64,000 nt of DNA from Nocardia niwae NBRC 108934 = DSM 45340 (GCF_001613465.1 NZ_BDCK01000016.1:124001-188000); one strand, 5' to 3'. Numbered from the stretch's first letter, positions 27,023-34,782 are shown. Translations and numbers: made by a program. Notes: generated by a model from the letters alone, not told the origin.

Positions 27023-28171
27023 TCAGATGCGATGCGCGTGCAGGACTTCTCCGATGACATCCGACACGCGATCGACCTCTTCCGGCGACAGCCCGCCGTG
27101 CATGGGAATACTGAAAATATTCGCCGCGACAGCCTTCGCCACAGATTTTCCTCTGGTGTGCAGCCGGGCATTTCGGTAGAAAGGCTGACTGCTGATCGGC
27201 ACGAAATGAATCGACGTTCCAATGCCCCGGACACGCAGTTCCTCGATGAATCTGTCGCGCCCGCACCGCACCTGGGCGGGGTTCAGCTCCACCATGTACA
27301 GATGCCAGCCGTGCGTGACCTCGGGAGCAGTGCTCGGCAGCCTGAGGCCGGACGATGCGCCGAGGGCAGCGTCATACCGCTTCGCGACTTCGTGTCGATT
27401 CCGCTGCATTCCGGAAAGGCGATCGAGCTGAGCCAAGCCGACAGCCGCCGACATACTCGGCATATTGAACTTCAGCCCGGGTGCGACCACCTCGTAGTAT
27501 GGGTTACTACCGTCGATTCGACCGGCCAACGTTTTCCGGATTCCGTGGTTCGCGAGCAATCTGGCGGCACCGAGATTCTCCTCGGTAGATATCAATATCC
27601 CGCCCTCGCCAGTGGTCATGTTCTTGTTCGCATAGAAACTGAAAGCGGCCCATTCACCGAAGGAGCCGACCGGCATGCCCTTGTACCGCGCCCCGATCCC
27701 GTGCGCCGCGTCCTCGATGATGAAAAGGCCTTTGGCCCTGGCAATTTCGCGTAAGGCGTCCATATCGTCCGGATGCCCCGCCATGTGAATCGGCATTATC
27801 GCTTTGGTCCGCGACGTCACCGCGGCTTCGACCAGTTCGACATCGAGTCGCAGGTAGGGCAACGTCACGTCGACGAGCACGGGGGTGGCCCCGCACGCGG
27901 CGATGACATTCGCGGTGGCCGCGAAGGTGTAGTCACTGGTGATGACCTCGTCTCCCGGACCTACGCCGGCAGCGCGCAGTGCGAGAAACAATGCTGCGGT
28001 GGCGTTCGAGACCGCGATCGCGGGCCGGTCCCCGATGATGGCGGCGAACTTCTTCGTGAACTCCTCGGTGACCGGTCCGCTGGTGAGCCAGCCGGATTCG
28101 AGCACCCGCAGTACAGCCGCCTTCTCCGCTTCGCCGACCACCGGTTTGCTGAACGGTATGAATCCTGCCAT
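27023..28171 (-). CDS. DegT/DnrJ/EryC1 aminotransferase, copy 1
   Basis: A 382-residue PLP sugar aminotransferase. FIPFSKPVVGEAEKAAVLRV starts the fold, VSNATAALFLAL binds cofactor, LFIIEDAAHGIGA carries the Asp, and FYANKNMTTGEGG the Schiff-base Lys. ATG 28171 gives the usual N-terminus. It is full length and more canonical than the copy at 20997-22049. Located 51 bp upstream of the 23-residue peptide gene and 7 bp after the methyltransferase. Confidence 0.92.
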   Translation of the reverse strand: MAGFIPFSKPVVGEAEKAAVLRVLESGWLTSGPVTEEFTKKFAAIIGDRPAIAVSNATAALFLALRAAGVGPGDEVITSDYTFAATANVIAACGATPVLVDVTLPYLRLDVELVEAAVTSRTKAIMPIHMAGHPDDMDALREIARAKGLFIIEDAAHGIGARYKGMPVGSFGEWAAFSFYANKNMTTGEGGILISTEENLGAARLLANHGIRKTLAGRIDGSNPYYEVVAPGLKFNMPSMSAAVGLAQLDRLSGMQRNRHEVAKRYDAALGASSGLRLPSTAPEVTHGWHLYMVELNPAQVRCGRDRFIEELRVRGIGTSIHFVPISSQPFYRNARLHTRGKSVAKAVAANIFSIPMHGGLSPEEVDRVSDVIGEVLHAHRI

Positions 28172-28178
28172 CGGTCGA

Positions 28179-29006
28179 CTATCGACCCGGCTTGTGCATG
28201 ACGTACACGAACTGTTCGGACAGATGATCCGAGATGTCATCGACCGGATGCGAGTCGGCTTCGATCGCGAGGGCGTGCATCTTGCCGGCGACCTCGACCT
28301 GCTTGTTCGCGATGAGATGGCGCACCACAGTCGTCGCCGGGCTGCCGTAGATCTCGGAGACAGTCATCCCACAGTCGACGAGCCTCCCGAGCACATGTTT
28401 GGTCGGCACCACATTGCAGAGGTAACCATTGGGCTGTTGTTGTTTCGAACGGAAGGGGTTGTCCGCGTCCCCGGCGAGAAATACGCTGTTTTCGCTGTTG
28501 ACCTCGAGCACGAGAGTTCCGCCGGGCGCGCACATCCGAACCAGATCGGCCAAGAATGAATCCAGGGCCTCCGGTGGAAGATGTTCGACCAACCCGAGGC
28601 ACGCGACGATGTCGAAGCTGCCGGCATAGCCGGGCCTATCGACAACGCTGAGTGCGTCGCCCTGGACGGTTTCCACCCGGACGGCGTGTTCAGCGGCCGT
28701 GCGACGAAGAACATCGAGCATTTCGTTCGACACATCCACACAGGTCAATTCGCCGCCTCGGCGCGCGAGCCCGATCGAAATCCGCCCGACACCGCACCCG
28801 ATATCCAAGATCCGTAAGCCCGAGATATCCTCCGGTAGGGCCCGTGCGAGCACTACCCGATGCCACTCGTCATAGGTGTTATTCCACTCGGTCGATCTAT
28901 TGAAAGCCAGAACGGCCTCCAGATTGTCCCGAGCTGCGGGAAGACGGGTCCTTCCCCAGTACTCGGCAGCCAGCGCCGACGAGTATTCGTGTACCACTTC
29001 CACCAT
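28179..29006 (-). CDS. SAM-dependent methyltransferase
   Basis: Class I methyltransferase of 275 residues: ILDIGCGVGRISIGLARRG (SAM motif I), ELTCVDVSNEML (motif II acidic residue), SFDIVACLGLVEHL, and GGTLVLEVNSE. First gene of the third transcription unit, with GGGGAGAT upstream and a 130-base leader that carries repeats. It probably methylates the sugar or peptide product; C-, N- or O-selectivity cannot be told. Confidence 0.9.
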   Translation of the reverse strand: MVEVVHEYSSALAAEYWGRTRLPAARDNLEAVLAFNRSTEWNNTYDEWHRVVLARALPEDISGLRILDIGCGVGRISIGLARRGGELTCVDVSNEMLDVLRRTAAEHAVRVETVQGDALSVVDRPGYAGSFDIVACLGLVEHLPPEALDSFLADLVRMCAPGGTLVLEVNSENSVFLAGDADNPFRSKQQQPNGYLCNVVPTKHVLGRLVDCGMTVSEIYGSPATTVVRHLIANKQVEVAGKMHALAIEADSHPVDDISDHLSEQFVYVMHKPGR

Positions 29007-29061
29007 GATTCAATCTCCCCTATCGAATGCCAGGTCCCCCGGTTGAAGTGGATGCCGCCTG

Positions 29062-29085
29062 GCTGCAGAAGCGTGACCCTGCAGC
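29062..29085 (-). promoter_or_regulatory. hairpin in methyltransferase leader
   Basis: Perfect 7-bp stem GCTGCAG/CTGCAGC with a 10-base loop, inside the untranslated leader between the predicted start of transcription and the methyltransferase ATG. No T-run follows, so it is not a clear terminator. Confidence 0.4.
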
Positions 29086-29088
29086 GGT

Positions 29089-29122
29089 TTGCCTATCCCT
29101 CCGGCTTGCCTATCCCTCCGGC
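29089..29122. repeat. 17-bp tandem direct repeat in leader
   Basis: TTGCCTATCCCTCCGGC occurs twice head to tail (29089-29105 and 29106-29122), followed by a degraded third unit TATCACTCCGGC (29123-29134). On the transcribed strand each unit contains GGAGGGATA, which resembles a ribosome site but has no start codon after it. Confidence 0.85.
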
Positions 29123-29145
29123 TATCACTCCGGCGTTCTGATTCG

Positions 29146-29174
29146 AATCTAGATCGGGAACTGCCGGTTCTCAA
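29146..29174 (-). promoter_or_regulatory. promoter A, upstream of methyltransferase unit
   Basis: TTGAGA (29169-29174) and TAGATT (29146-29151) on the minus strand, separated by 17 bp. It lies 42 bp downstream of the palindrome at 29217-29231. Predicted transcription start is near 29139. Confidence 0.55.
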
Positions 29175-29216
29175 CCCGATTGTGGACTTTTCCGCAGGTC
29201 GAGCGCCATTAATTCA

Positions 29217-29231
29217 TGTCCGGTGCGGACA
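29217..29231. promoter_or_regulatory. operator-like palindrome A
   Basis: TGTCCG-GTG-CGGACA, a perfect inverted repeat with a 3-bp spacer. One of three copies in the cluster, each in a gap upstream of a group of genes. Confidence 0.65.
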
Positions 29232-29265
29232 CTCGTCGTAAGCCGGCCGAATGACGCCGAACCGG

Positions 29266-29898
29266 TCAAGCCGACAGACCCCAATCCTCCAGCAGGCCGG
29301 TCAGCTCACGTAAGCGCGCCGGCGTCAACTCCTTACGCGCGGAATCTTCCGCGGAATCCTGCGTGGCACTGTAATGCCACCAGGACTTCTGTCGATCGAA
29401 GACCAATGAACGGTCTTTGACGGCGGGCCCGCGGATGACCAGCGAAACCGTGTTCGGCTCGGCGGCCACCGCATGGACTACCGAGTGGTGCAGGACGTAG
29501 CCGTCACCCGGTCCCTCATGCCGTGCGTGAACGATCGGCGGCATGACTCCCTTCGGCGCGTCGCCGTACACCAGATGCCGATACCCACCCCTGAGGATCG
29601 AGGTCGCGAACGTCCACCGATGATTGTGTGGCAGATCCGCGTGACCAGGAAGAAAAACATGCAGCCTGACCCTGATGCCCGACTCTGCGTCCGAGTACAG
29701 GATGAGCTTGTCCACGGAATAGCGTTCCTGGTGCTCGCACAAGCGAAGTAGTTCGGGCCGCGCCGGTATTTGCCGCAGCGCGGCAGCGAGGATGTCCGGA
29801 CGCCCGGCGATCTGCGCGAGCGCCGCTCCCGCCTGACGCTGGACCGCGCCGATATCTTCCCAGTCGAGTGAGCGCAGCGGCTCGATTATCTCGTCCAT
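29266..29898 (-). CDS. cupin-like protein
   Basis: A 210-residue protein with a helical N-terminus and a beta-rich C-terminal part. VFLPGHADLPHNHRWTFATSI supplies an H-x-H metal motif, and YVLHHSVVHAVAAE the second His region of a cupin barrel. It could be a non-haem iron dioxygenase (cysteine-dioxygenase-like) or a sugar isomerase. ATG 29898 is preceded by GAGGGGG. Last gene of the transcription unit that begins at 32133. Confidence 0.68.
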   Translation of the reverse strand: MDEIIEPLRSLDWEDIGAVQRQAGAALAQIAGRPDILAAALRQIPARPELLRLCEHQERYSVDKLILYSDAESGIRVRLHVFLPGHADLPHNHRWTFATSILRGGYRHLVYGDAPKGVMPPIVHARHEGPGDGYVLHHSVVHAVAAEPNTVSLVIRGPAVKDRSLVFDRQKSWWHYSATQDSAEDSARKELTPARLRELTGLLEDWGLSA

Positions 29899-29905
29899 AT
29901 CCCCC

Positions 29906-30715
29906 TCAATTCGATGACATCCCCAGGTCCTGCCGCGACGCGGTGATCTGGGAGCCGACACGACTCCACCCTCGCGCGCGCAGTGCCGTCCATACCTTCG
30001 GTCCACGAGTATCCGATCCCATAGTGACCGTGCCGCGAATTCGATCGAACCCTTCCATTCGTGCCGTACTCGCCAGCAGTGACTCTGCGTATCGTGTATC
30101 GGTGCCGACGAGGTCGAACAGCTCGAGCCGTTGCCGTCCGTCCCAGTCGTCCTCGACCAGCAGACACGCGGCAGCCAGTGTGCGGGTGGTGGAATGGGAC
30201 ACGAAGAAGTTCGGATTGCCGAACAAATCGCCGAGGTAATTCGCCAAAGCCGCCTCCGCGAAGACGAGTCCACGAGCGGCCGCGCCATTGCGTAGCGACG
30301 TTTCCAGGTTGGACCGCACCCAGTCGGGTGCTTCCGCGAGTGTCGTTCGCCGGATATCGCCGTCTCCGTCGTGCGTGATCATCCGCTCGACGTATATTTG
30401 GCTACAGCGCATGTCCCGCAGGTCGGCTGCCCCCGGTGCGTCTATCGAGAACATGTCTTCGCCACACGTGGCTATAGCCCAATCGAGTGTCGCCCGCATT
30501 TCGACTGGCGTCGGTGCCGTCCCGAACCGCACGATCCGGATCTGCGTACCCGCTACCGGATCGAAGTCGATCCCGGTGAGGAAGGGAGCGGCGCCGGACT
30601 TGTACAGCTGTCCCTCGCTTACCCAGTCCTCGATGCACCACCGCGCATACGGGATGCTCAGCGCGTCCAGCACTTCGTGCGGCGACGTCACCATATGCAC
30701 GTCCTCGGCGCCCAT
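29906..30715 (-). CDS. unknown cluster protein, possibly GNAT-like
   Basis: A 269-residue protein with an excellent ribosome site (AGAGGAGA, 6 bp before ATG 30715). I do not recognise it with confidence. The C-terminal 110 residues (FFVSHSTTRTLAAACLLVED, then ELFDLVGTDTRYAESLLAST and VTMGSDTRGPKVWTALRARG) have the strand-helix order and late GW of GNAT acyltransferases such as WecD, but no clear acetyl-CoA loop. If so it would acylate an amino-sugar; weak inference. Confidence 0.7.
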   Translation of the reverse strand: MGAEDVHMVTSPHEVLDALSIPYARWCIEDWVSEGQLYKSGAAPFLTGIDFDPVAGTQIRIVRFGTAPTPVEMRATLDWAIATCGEDMFSIDAPGAADLRDMRCSQIYVERMITHDGDGDIRRTTLAEAPDWVRSNLETSLRNGAAARGLVFAEAALANYLGDLFGNPNFFVSHSTTRTLAAACLLVEDDWDGRQRLELFDLVGTDTRYAESLLASTARMEGFDRIRGTVTMGSDTRGPKVWTALRARGWSRVGSQITASRQDLGMSSN

Positions 30716-30741
30716 GCGTATCTCCTCTTACCTGTGCACGA

Positions 30742-30780
30742 GGTGGGGCGGGCCCGGTCAGGCGAATGGCTCGCCCCACC
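30742..30780 (-). promoter_or_regulatory. stem-loop after peptide gene 2
   Basis: 9-bp perfect stem GGTGGGGCG/CGCCCCACC with a 21-base loop, just downstream of the 25-residue peptide gene and before the next gene. No T-run follows on the minus strand, so it likely acts as a partial terminator or RNA stabiliser, which would raise peptide mRNA over downstream genes. Confidence 0.6.
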
Positions 30781-30787
30781 CGATCCG

Positions 30788-30865
30788 CTACTGAGACTTC
30801 ACGGATTTCTTCGCCTTCTTCGACTTCTTCCTACGGATCGTAAAAATCGGACCAGCTGCGCCCAT
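30788..30865 (-). CDS. candidate 25-residue Lys-rich peptide 2
   Basis: ATG 30865 follows AGGAGGTGAT, matching the anti-Shine-Dalgarno sequence over ten bases, 9 bp away. The product is MGAAGPIFTIRRKKSKKA followed by KKSVKSQ. Nine of 25 residues are Lys, most coded AAG. Both neighbours are close (32 bp upstream, 72 bp downstream with a stem-loop). An overlapping frame from ATG 30870 encodes a 22-residue Arg-rich peptide at tighter spacing. It does not match ribosomal proteins bS22 or bL37. It may be a precursor peptide or a carrier for modification. Confidence 0.55.
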   Translation of the reverse strand: MGAAGPIFTIRRKKSKKAKKSVKSQ

Positions 30866-30897
30866 CGCATATCACCTCCTCCCTCCCATCACCTTTC

Positions 30898-32133
30898 CTA
30901 GGCCTGATCCGCCCGCAGCGGAAACTCCACAAGCCATTCCTCGCGCACCGCACTACTGAGCGCTAGGACGAAGCGCCCGACGGGTGTCGAGAGATGGGCA
31001 CGCCCCCCGTCGGATACCAACTCCGCTCCGTCCAGCAGGGAACGACCATCGCGATACGGTCGCGATACACCGCTTCCCGGCTCGCCGAGCGGCATACCGA
31101 CAAGAGCGACCCCCATTCCGATCAGGCGGTCCACACCGAAGCTGCGCTGAGCGCCGAGCAGCACGCGTTCAGCCAGCGCAGCGGCGGTGCCGGAGCGGCG
31201 ACGGTGCGTCTCCGCTGCCACAGCGAGCACTGAGGCCATCGGAGCGCGACTGGCCCACCACGGCAGGTGCGGTTTGCGTGTCCGCCGACGTGCCTGGGTA
31301 CGGACCTCGCACAACCAGGCGACGGCCGACGGCAGATGGATGCGGGCAGCCTCGATCATCGAAGCCAGCGGCGCCAGTGCTCGATACTCGACGACGAGCT
31401 CGACAACTTTTCGGGTATCCGCGGGTTGCATTCGCTCCAGGAACACCGCCAGATCGAACATGTCACGCATCCGGATCCGGCGATCGCGCACCTCTTCGAG
31501 CAGACACATCACGCAATCAGCCAATGTCAGCGCAGGATCAACAGGCCACGCACGACGCCGCGGTGGCATCGTCACACGATCGCCCTCGTAGGCGATCGTG
31601 GAGAGATCGACCTCGTCCGCGGGCGTGAGATCGGGGTCGGCCGCCGGCCGTCGCATCACCAAAGTCGATTCCATCTGTCCGCCGACCTGCCAGACCCGGA
31701 TCGCGCCTGGCGCCCAGCCCTGTTCGGCGAGCCGACGGCCACAGCGCCATACCGCCGATACGTCGGGAACCACCAGGTCGAGATCCGCCATATCGCGGTC
31801 CAATCCGATCGGGTACCAGAACGCCGCAGACAAACCTTTGAGGCACACCGCGCGCGGCTCCACCACGCGTAGGTCGTCGAGGACGGCTCGATACCTTTCG
31901 ATCCGCTCGCGATGCAAGCGCAATTCCGCCGCATGGGGCTCACTGACCCGGATTCCGCGGTCGAGCCAGGCACTCACCAACGTCGGCAAGCCAGCATTCT
32001 CACCGCGCGCCGCACGCGCTCGCAAGAATGGCCGCGCGTCCGCACGATCTCGGGTGAACGTCGCCGCAATATCGTCTATCGGAACATCCCGGATGCTGGG
32101 CGTCCCGGCTGATTCATCGGCTACCGAACTCAC
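30898..32133 (-). CDS. nucleotidyltransferase family protein (PF14907-like)
   Basis: A 411-residue protein. PRAVCLKGLSAAFWYPIG, then LDRDMADLDLVV, is the KG...R..DLDL core of the uncharacterised nucleotidyltransferases found in RiPP and exopolysaccharide clusters. Followed by a helical region with RRIRMRDMFDLAVFLERM, and a C-terminal beta-rich part. A GTG start at 32133 follows a G-run. It opens the second transcription unit. Unrelated in sequence to the nucleotidyltransferase at 26028-26852. Confidence 0.8.
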   Translation of the reverse strand: MSSVADESAGTPSIRDVPIDDIAATFTRDRADARPFLRARAARGENAGLPTLVSAWLDRGIRVSEPHAAELRLHRERIERYRAVLDDLRVVEPRAVCLKGLSAAFWYPIGLDRDMADLDLVVPDVSAVWRCGRRLAEQGWAPGAIRVWQVGGQMESTLVMRRPAADPDLTPADEVDLSTIAYEGDRVTMPPRRRAWPVDPALTLADCVMCLLEEVRDRRIRMRDMFDLAVFLERMQPADTRKVVELVVEYRALAPLASMIEAARIHLPSAVAWLCEVRTQARRRTRKPHLPWWASRAPMASVLAVAAETHRRRSGTAAALAERVLLGAQRSFGVDRLIGMGVALVGMPLGEPGSGVSRPYRDGRSLLDGAELVSDGGRAHLSTPVGRFVLALSSAVREEWLVEFPLRADQA

Positions 32134-32161
32134 CCCCCACGTTCACGTTTCGGTCTGCGTC

Positions 32162-32191
32162 ATCGTATGCAGCGCAATCCGAAGGGCTCAA
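32162..32191 (-). promoter_or_regulatory. promoter B, upstream of nucleotidyltransferase unit
   Basis: TTGAGC (32186-32191) and TACGAT (32162-32167) with an 18-bp spacer on the minus strand. It lies 41 bp downstream of the palindrome at 32232-32248, and shares GGAAAAG and ACAA blocks with promoter A. The leader is only about 22 bases. Confidence 0.55.
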
Positions 32192-32231
32192 CCACCTTGT
32201 CGCCTTTTCCCAGATCAGCGCGGGTCGATTA

Positions 32232-32248
32232 GTGTCCGGTGCGGACAC
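32232..32248. promoter_or_regulatory. operator-like palindrome B
   Basis: GTGTCCG-GTG-CGGACAC, a 17-bp perfect inverted repeat. Second copy of the cluster motif, in the only gap over 100 bp between the WbqC-like and nucleotidyltransferase genes. Confidence 0.65.
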
Positions 32249-32251
32249 CGG

Positions 32252-32908
32252 TCAGCGCTGAAGCGGCCCCTCGAAGGAGAGCAGATCGTGCAGAATAGAC
32301 AATTCTTGCGCCCCTGGCGGTAACGAAAAGCTTTGCCATAAAACCGAGATTCCGGAATCCGCGAACAGTTGCTGTTCGAGGTAGTTCCGTCCGCCGGCAC
32401 CGGAAAGATATGTCCGTGCTCCGACACGTTGACACAACGCCACCAGGCGCGCGGAGGGGCTGCGCTGCTCGATATCGGTCAGGCCCAACTCACTTTGCCG
32501 TATCATGGGGGTACGGATGCCGAGCAGTGTCATCATTGCGGTCAGGCATGCGTTTCCTATATCGGAGAGCGGAGCAATTTCACCCTGCGCCCCGATCGCA
32601 TCCCTGATCGAGTGCCAAGCCGCTAGGTTCGGGCTCGCCCGATAGTATGCGGATATGATCCGGTCATGTTTCTCCAGCCAACGGGGATCGGCCGGGTGGA
32701 CATCACAGATCCGAGTCTTCTCGCTGCTGTGCACCGGTATCGTGAGCCATCGGCCACCTGCGATCCGGTTGCGATGCTGGAAATCCCTGCGGGTGAACTG
32801 AAGGTCATCCTGGATGACGAACACGTCGGCCGCGGAGATCTTCTCCAGCAACCTCCGCGACGGGAGATAGGCAGGCTGATGCGCCGCCATCACAACCACG
32901 GCGTTCAC
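32252..32908 (-). CDS. WbqC-like family protein
   Basis: A 218-residue protein starting VVVMAAHQPAYLPSRRLLEK, with DVFVIQDDLQFTRRDFQHRN and WLTIPV, the N-terminal half of the WbqC family seen in O-antigen and natural product clusters. TYLSGAGGRNYLEQQLF near the C-terminus is also typical. The biochemical role of the family is not settled; some members may add amino acid or aminoacyl groups to sugars. Overlaps the MFS gene by 4 bp. Confidence 0.87.
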   Translation of the reverse strand: MNAVVVMAAHQPAYLPSRRLLEKISAADVFVIQDDLQFTRRDFQHRNRIAGGRWLTIPVHSSEKTRICDVHPADPRWLEKHDRIISAYYRASPNLAAWHSIRDAIGAQGEIAPLSDIGNACLTAMMTLLGIRTPMIRQSELGLTDIEQRSPSARLVALCQRVGARTYLSGAGGRNYLEQQLFADSGISVLWQSFSLPPGAQELSILHDLLSFEGPLQR

Positions 32909-34137
32909 GCCTCGGCCGGCAAACGGGGCACCTCGAGAAACCCGCTGTATTCGATGAGGGCAGCGCCGATGAGCAGGACTATCAGAAGCACCCCGCTGCA
33001 GACGAACAGCGCGGTAGTGCCGAGGATGCTCCAGAGTACCGGCGCGCTAGCGATTCCCAGCATACGGAGGCTGCTCTCGACCACCCACTCGACCGACGAC
33101 ACCCGCGACAGGTAGCCCATGGGAATCACGCGCTGAATCAGCGTCTCCCGGAAGGTTTCCGCAACACATGCCGCCAATCCGCTGACACCGAAGGAGACGA
33201 CGATGGCGATCGGCAACGCGGGCACACCGAGCAGCACGATCGGCGGTACGCCGAGAAGCGACGCCAAACACGAGGTCCGATAAGCGTTGACGAGATTCAG
33301 CCGGGCAGCGACCGGTGCCCCGATCAGTGCGCCGATACCGGCGGCCGAAATCGATGCCGCCCAGACAATTTTGCCGCCCGAGACGGTCTCCAGAACGGCG
33401 GGCCCGATGGTGACGACGATACCTTGCGATACGAACTGCGCACCGGCGCCCACACAGATCATGGCCAGCAGCCAACGAGTCGCGAAAACGAACTTTATCC
33501 CGTGGACAACGCCGGACCATAAAGATCCGGGACCCTCTTCGGGTTCGACGTCACGCAGACGTACGCCGGCCAGCAACAGCGCCGACGCCAGAAAAGTACA
33601 GCAGTCGATGAACAGTACATCCACCGGCGCGAGCACGGTCGCCAGCACACCGCCTGCCGCGGGCCCGACGGTGATGCACAGATAATAGATGAAGTTGTGC
33701 GCTGCATTGGCAGCCTTGAGGTTGGCCTGCTCCACGAGCAGCAGGGGGATGATTCCGCCGAGCGAGGGCCGGAAGAATGACAAGGCGATCCCGTAGATGA
33801 AATACAATACGCACAGCGCGACCAGGTTCAGATCGTCCTGCATCAACAGGACAGCCGACACGGCGACGCAACTCGCCGACACGATGTCCGCCGCCACCAT
33901 CACCCGGATACGAGAGTATCGATCACCGATGCTTCCGCCGATCAGCGCGAAGAGGAACATCGCAAATGTCCGCGCGAATATTATCGCCGCGAGGTCGGCG
34001 GCGGTTCCCCGAGCGAGTACCGCGAAAGCCAGAGCGGCCGATGTCATTCCGTCACCGAAAACGGACACGCCACGCGCGGTCAGGAACCAGGACAGCGACT
34101 TCTCGGATATACGGAGGCGATCCATCAGCACGGACAT
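32905..34137 (-). CDS. MFS exporter
   Basis: A 410-residue major facilitator with about 12 membrane helices. GDGMTSAALAFAVLARGT begins helix 1 and GGSIGDRYSRIRVMVAADIV is the loop 2-3 motif. It is the only transporter in the cluster and so probably exports the finished product or gives self-resistance. Coupled to neighbours by overlaps of 4 bp (WbqC) and 13 bp (kinase-like). Confidence 0.9.
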   Translation of the reverse strand: MSVLMDRLRISEKSLSWFLTARGVSVFGDGMTSAALAFAVLARGTAADLAAIIFARTFAMFLFALIGGSIGDRYSRIRVMVAADIVSASCVAVSAVLLMQDDLNLVALCVLYFIYGIALSFFRPSLGGIIPLLLVEQANLKAANAAHNFIYYLCITVGPAAGGVLATVLAPVDVLFIDCCTFLASALLLAGVRLRDVEPEEGPGSLWSGVVHGIKFVFATRWLLAMICVGAGAQFVSQGIVVTIGPAVLETVSGGKIVWAASISAAGIGALIGAPVAARLNLVNAYRTSCLASLLGVPPIVLLGVPALPIAIVVSFGVSGLAACVAETFRETLIQRVIPMGYLSRVSSVEWVVESSLRMLGIASAPVLWSILGTTALFVCSGVLLIVLLIGAALIEYSGFLEVPRLPAEA

Positions 34138-34766
34138 GCCGGTTCTCCCGCCAGTAAGAGATCGACTCGAGCGGCGACATCCGCGGCGATGGCAGCGGCA
34201 GCTCGCTCACCGGATACTTCGCAGGTGTGCTCGGGCAGAATCGATTCGTAGATGGCGTCGAGCCGGTCCTGGTACCGCACGAAGGTCTGCTCGAGCGACG
34301 TCCCCTCCTCCTCGTGATCGTGTCCTGATTGATGTCCGCGCAGCGGCAGTCCGGCCGCGAGCCGCCGCCGACAGGTCACTTCACCGGAAGTGCGGATCCA
34401 GATGACCGCATCCGGCTCCGGCAATCCCTGGAACAACTCGCCCAGCAGCGATGGCTGCACGCCGCGCATGATTCCTCTCGCGAAGGTTGTGTAGAACCAT
34501 CGATCGGCCAGCACGATGCCGTCACGTATCGCCTGTCCGATCCCATCCCGCAGCCGGATACGCAAGTCGGCCGCCTCTAAACAAACCAACGCGAAGGGAT
34601 CGAGCCGGTCGTCGATCTTGAGTCTGCTGACGCCCGCGCCCAGCCCTGCCGCTGAATTCCAGGTCGTGACGACGGCTTCTTTTCCGGCTTTCCGCAAGTG
34701 CTCCCTTGCCAGTGCCAGCTGCGATGATTTGCCAGAGCTGTGCACACCCTCGAATACGATCAGCAT
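34125..34766 (-). CDS. thymidylate-kinase-like P-loop protein
   Basis: A 213-residue P-loop kinase: MLIVFEGVHSSGKSSQLALA, then IVLADRWFYTTFA (DRxxx lid region) and AVIWIRTSGEVTCRRR. It resembles dTMP kinase but the segment after Arg differs and the C-terminus ends GEPACPC. A housekeeping Tmk is expected elsewhere, so this copy probably phosphorylates a cluster intermediate or a nucleotide for sugar activation. ATG 34766 gives the natural start. Confidence 0.8.
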   Translation of the reverse strand: MLIVFEGVHSSGKSSQLALAREHLRKAGKEAVVTTWNSAAGLGAGVSRLKIDDRLDPFALVCLEAADLRIRLRDGIGQAIRDGIVLADRWFYTTFARGIMRGVQPSLLGELFQGLPEPDAVIWIRTSGEVTCRRRLAAGLPLRGHQSGHDHEEEGTSLEQTFVRYQDRLDAIYESILPEHTCEVSGERAAAAIAADVAARVDLLLAGEPACPC

Positions 34767-34782
34767 CCCTCGGCCCCTGCCC

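Noticed and set aside
29089-29134. CRISPR-like repeat
   Set aside because: Only two full copies in direct contact without spacers, and no cas genes anywhere in the window.
26900-30865. Lasso peptide cluster
   Set aside because: Although a YxxPxLxxG-like peptide and a PqqD-like gene are present, no transglutaminase-like protease and no asparagine-synthetase-like cyclase are encoded.
30788-30865. Peptide 2 as a small ribosomal protein
   Set aside because: It is Lys-rich and short, but the pattern does not match bS22 or bL37 as I remember them, and it sits inside a biosynthetic operon.
34125-34766. Housekeeping dTMP kinase
   Set aside because: The gene is coupled to cluster genes by overlap and sits far from replication genes; treated as a cluster enzyme, though this needs a genome-wide check for another tmk.
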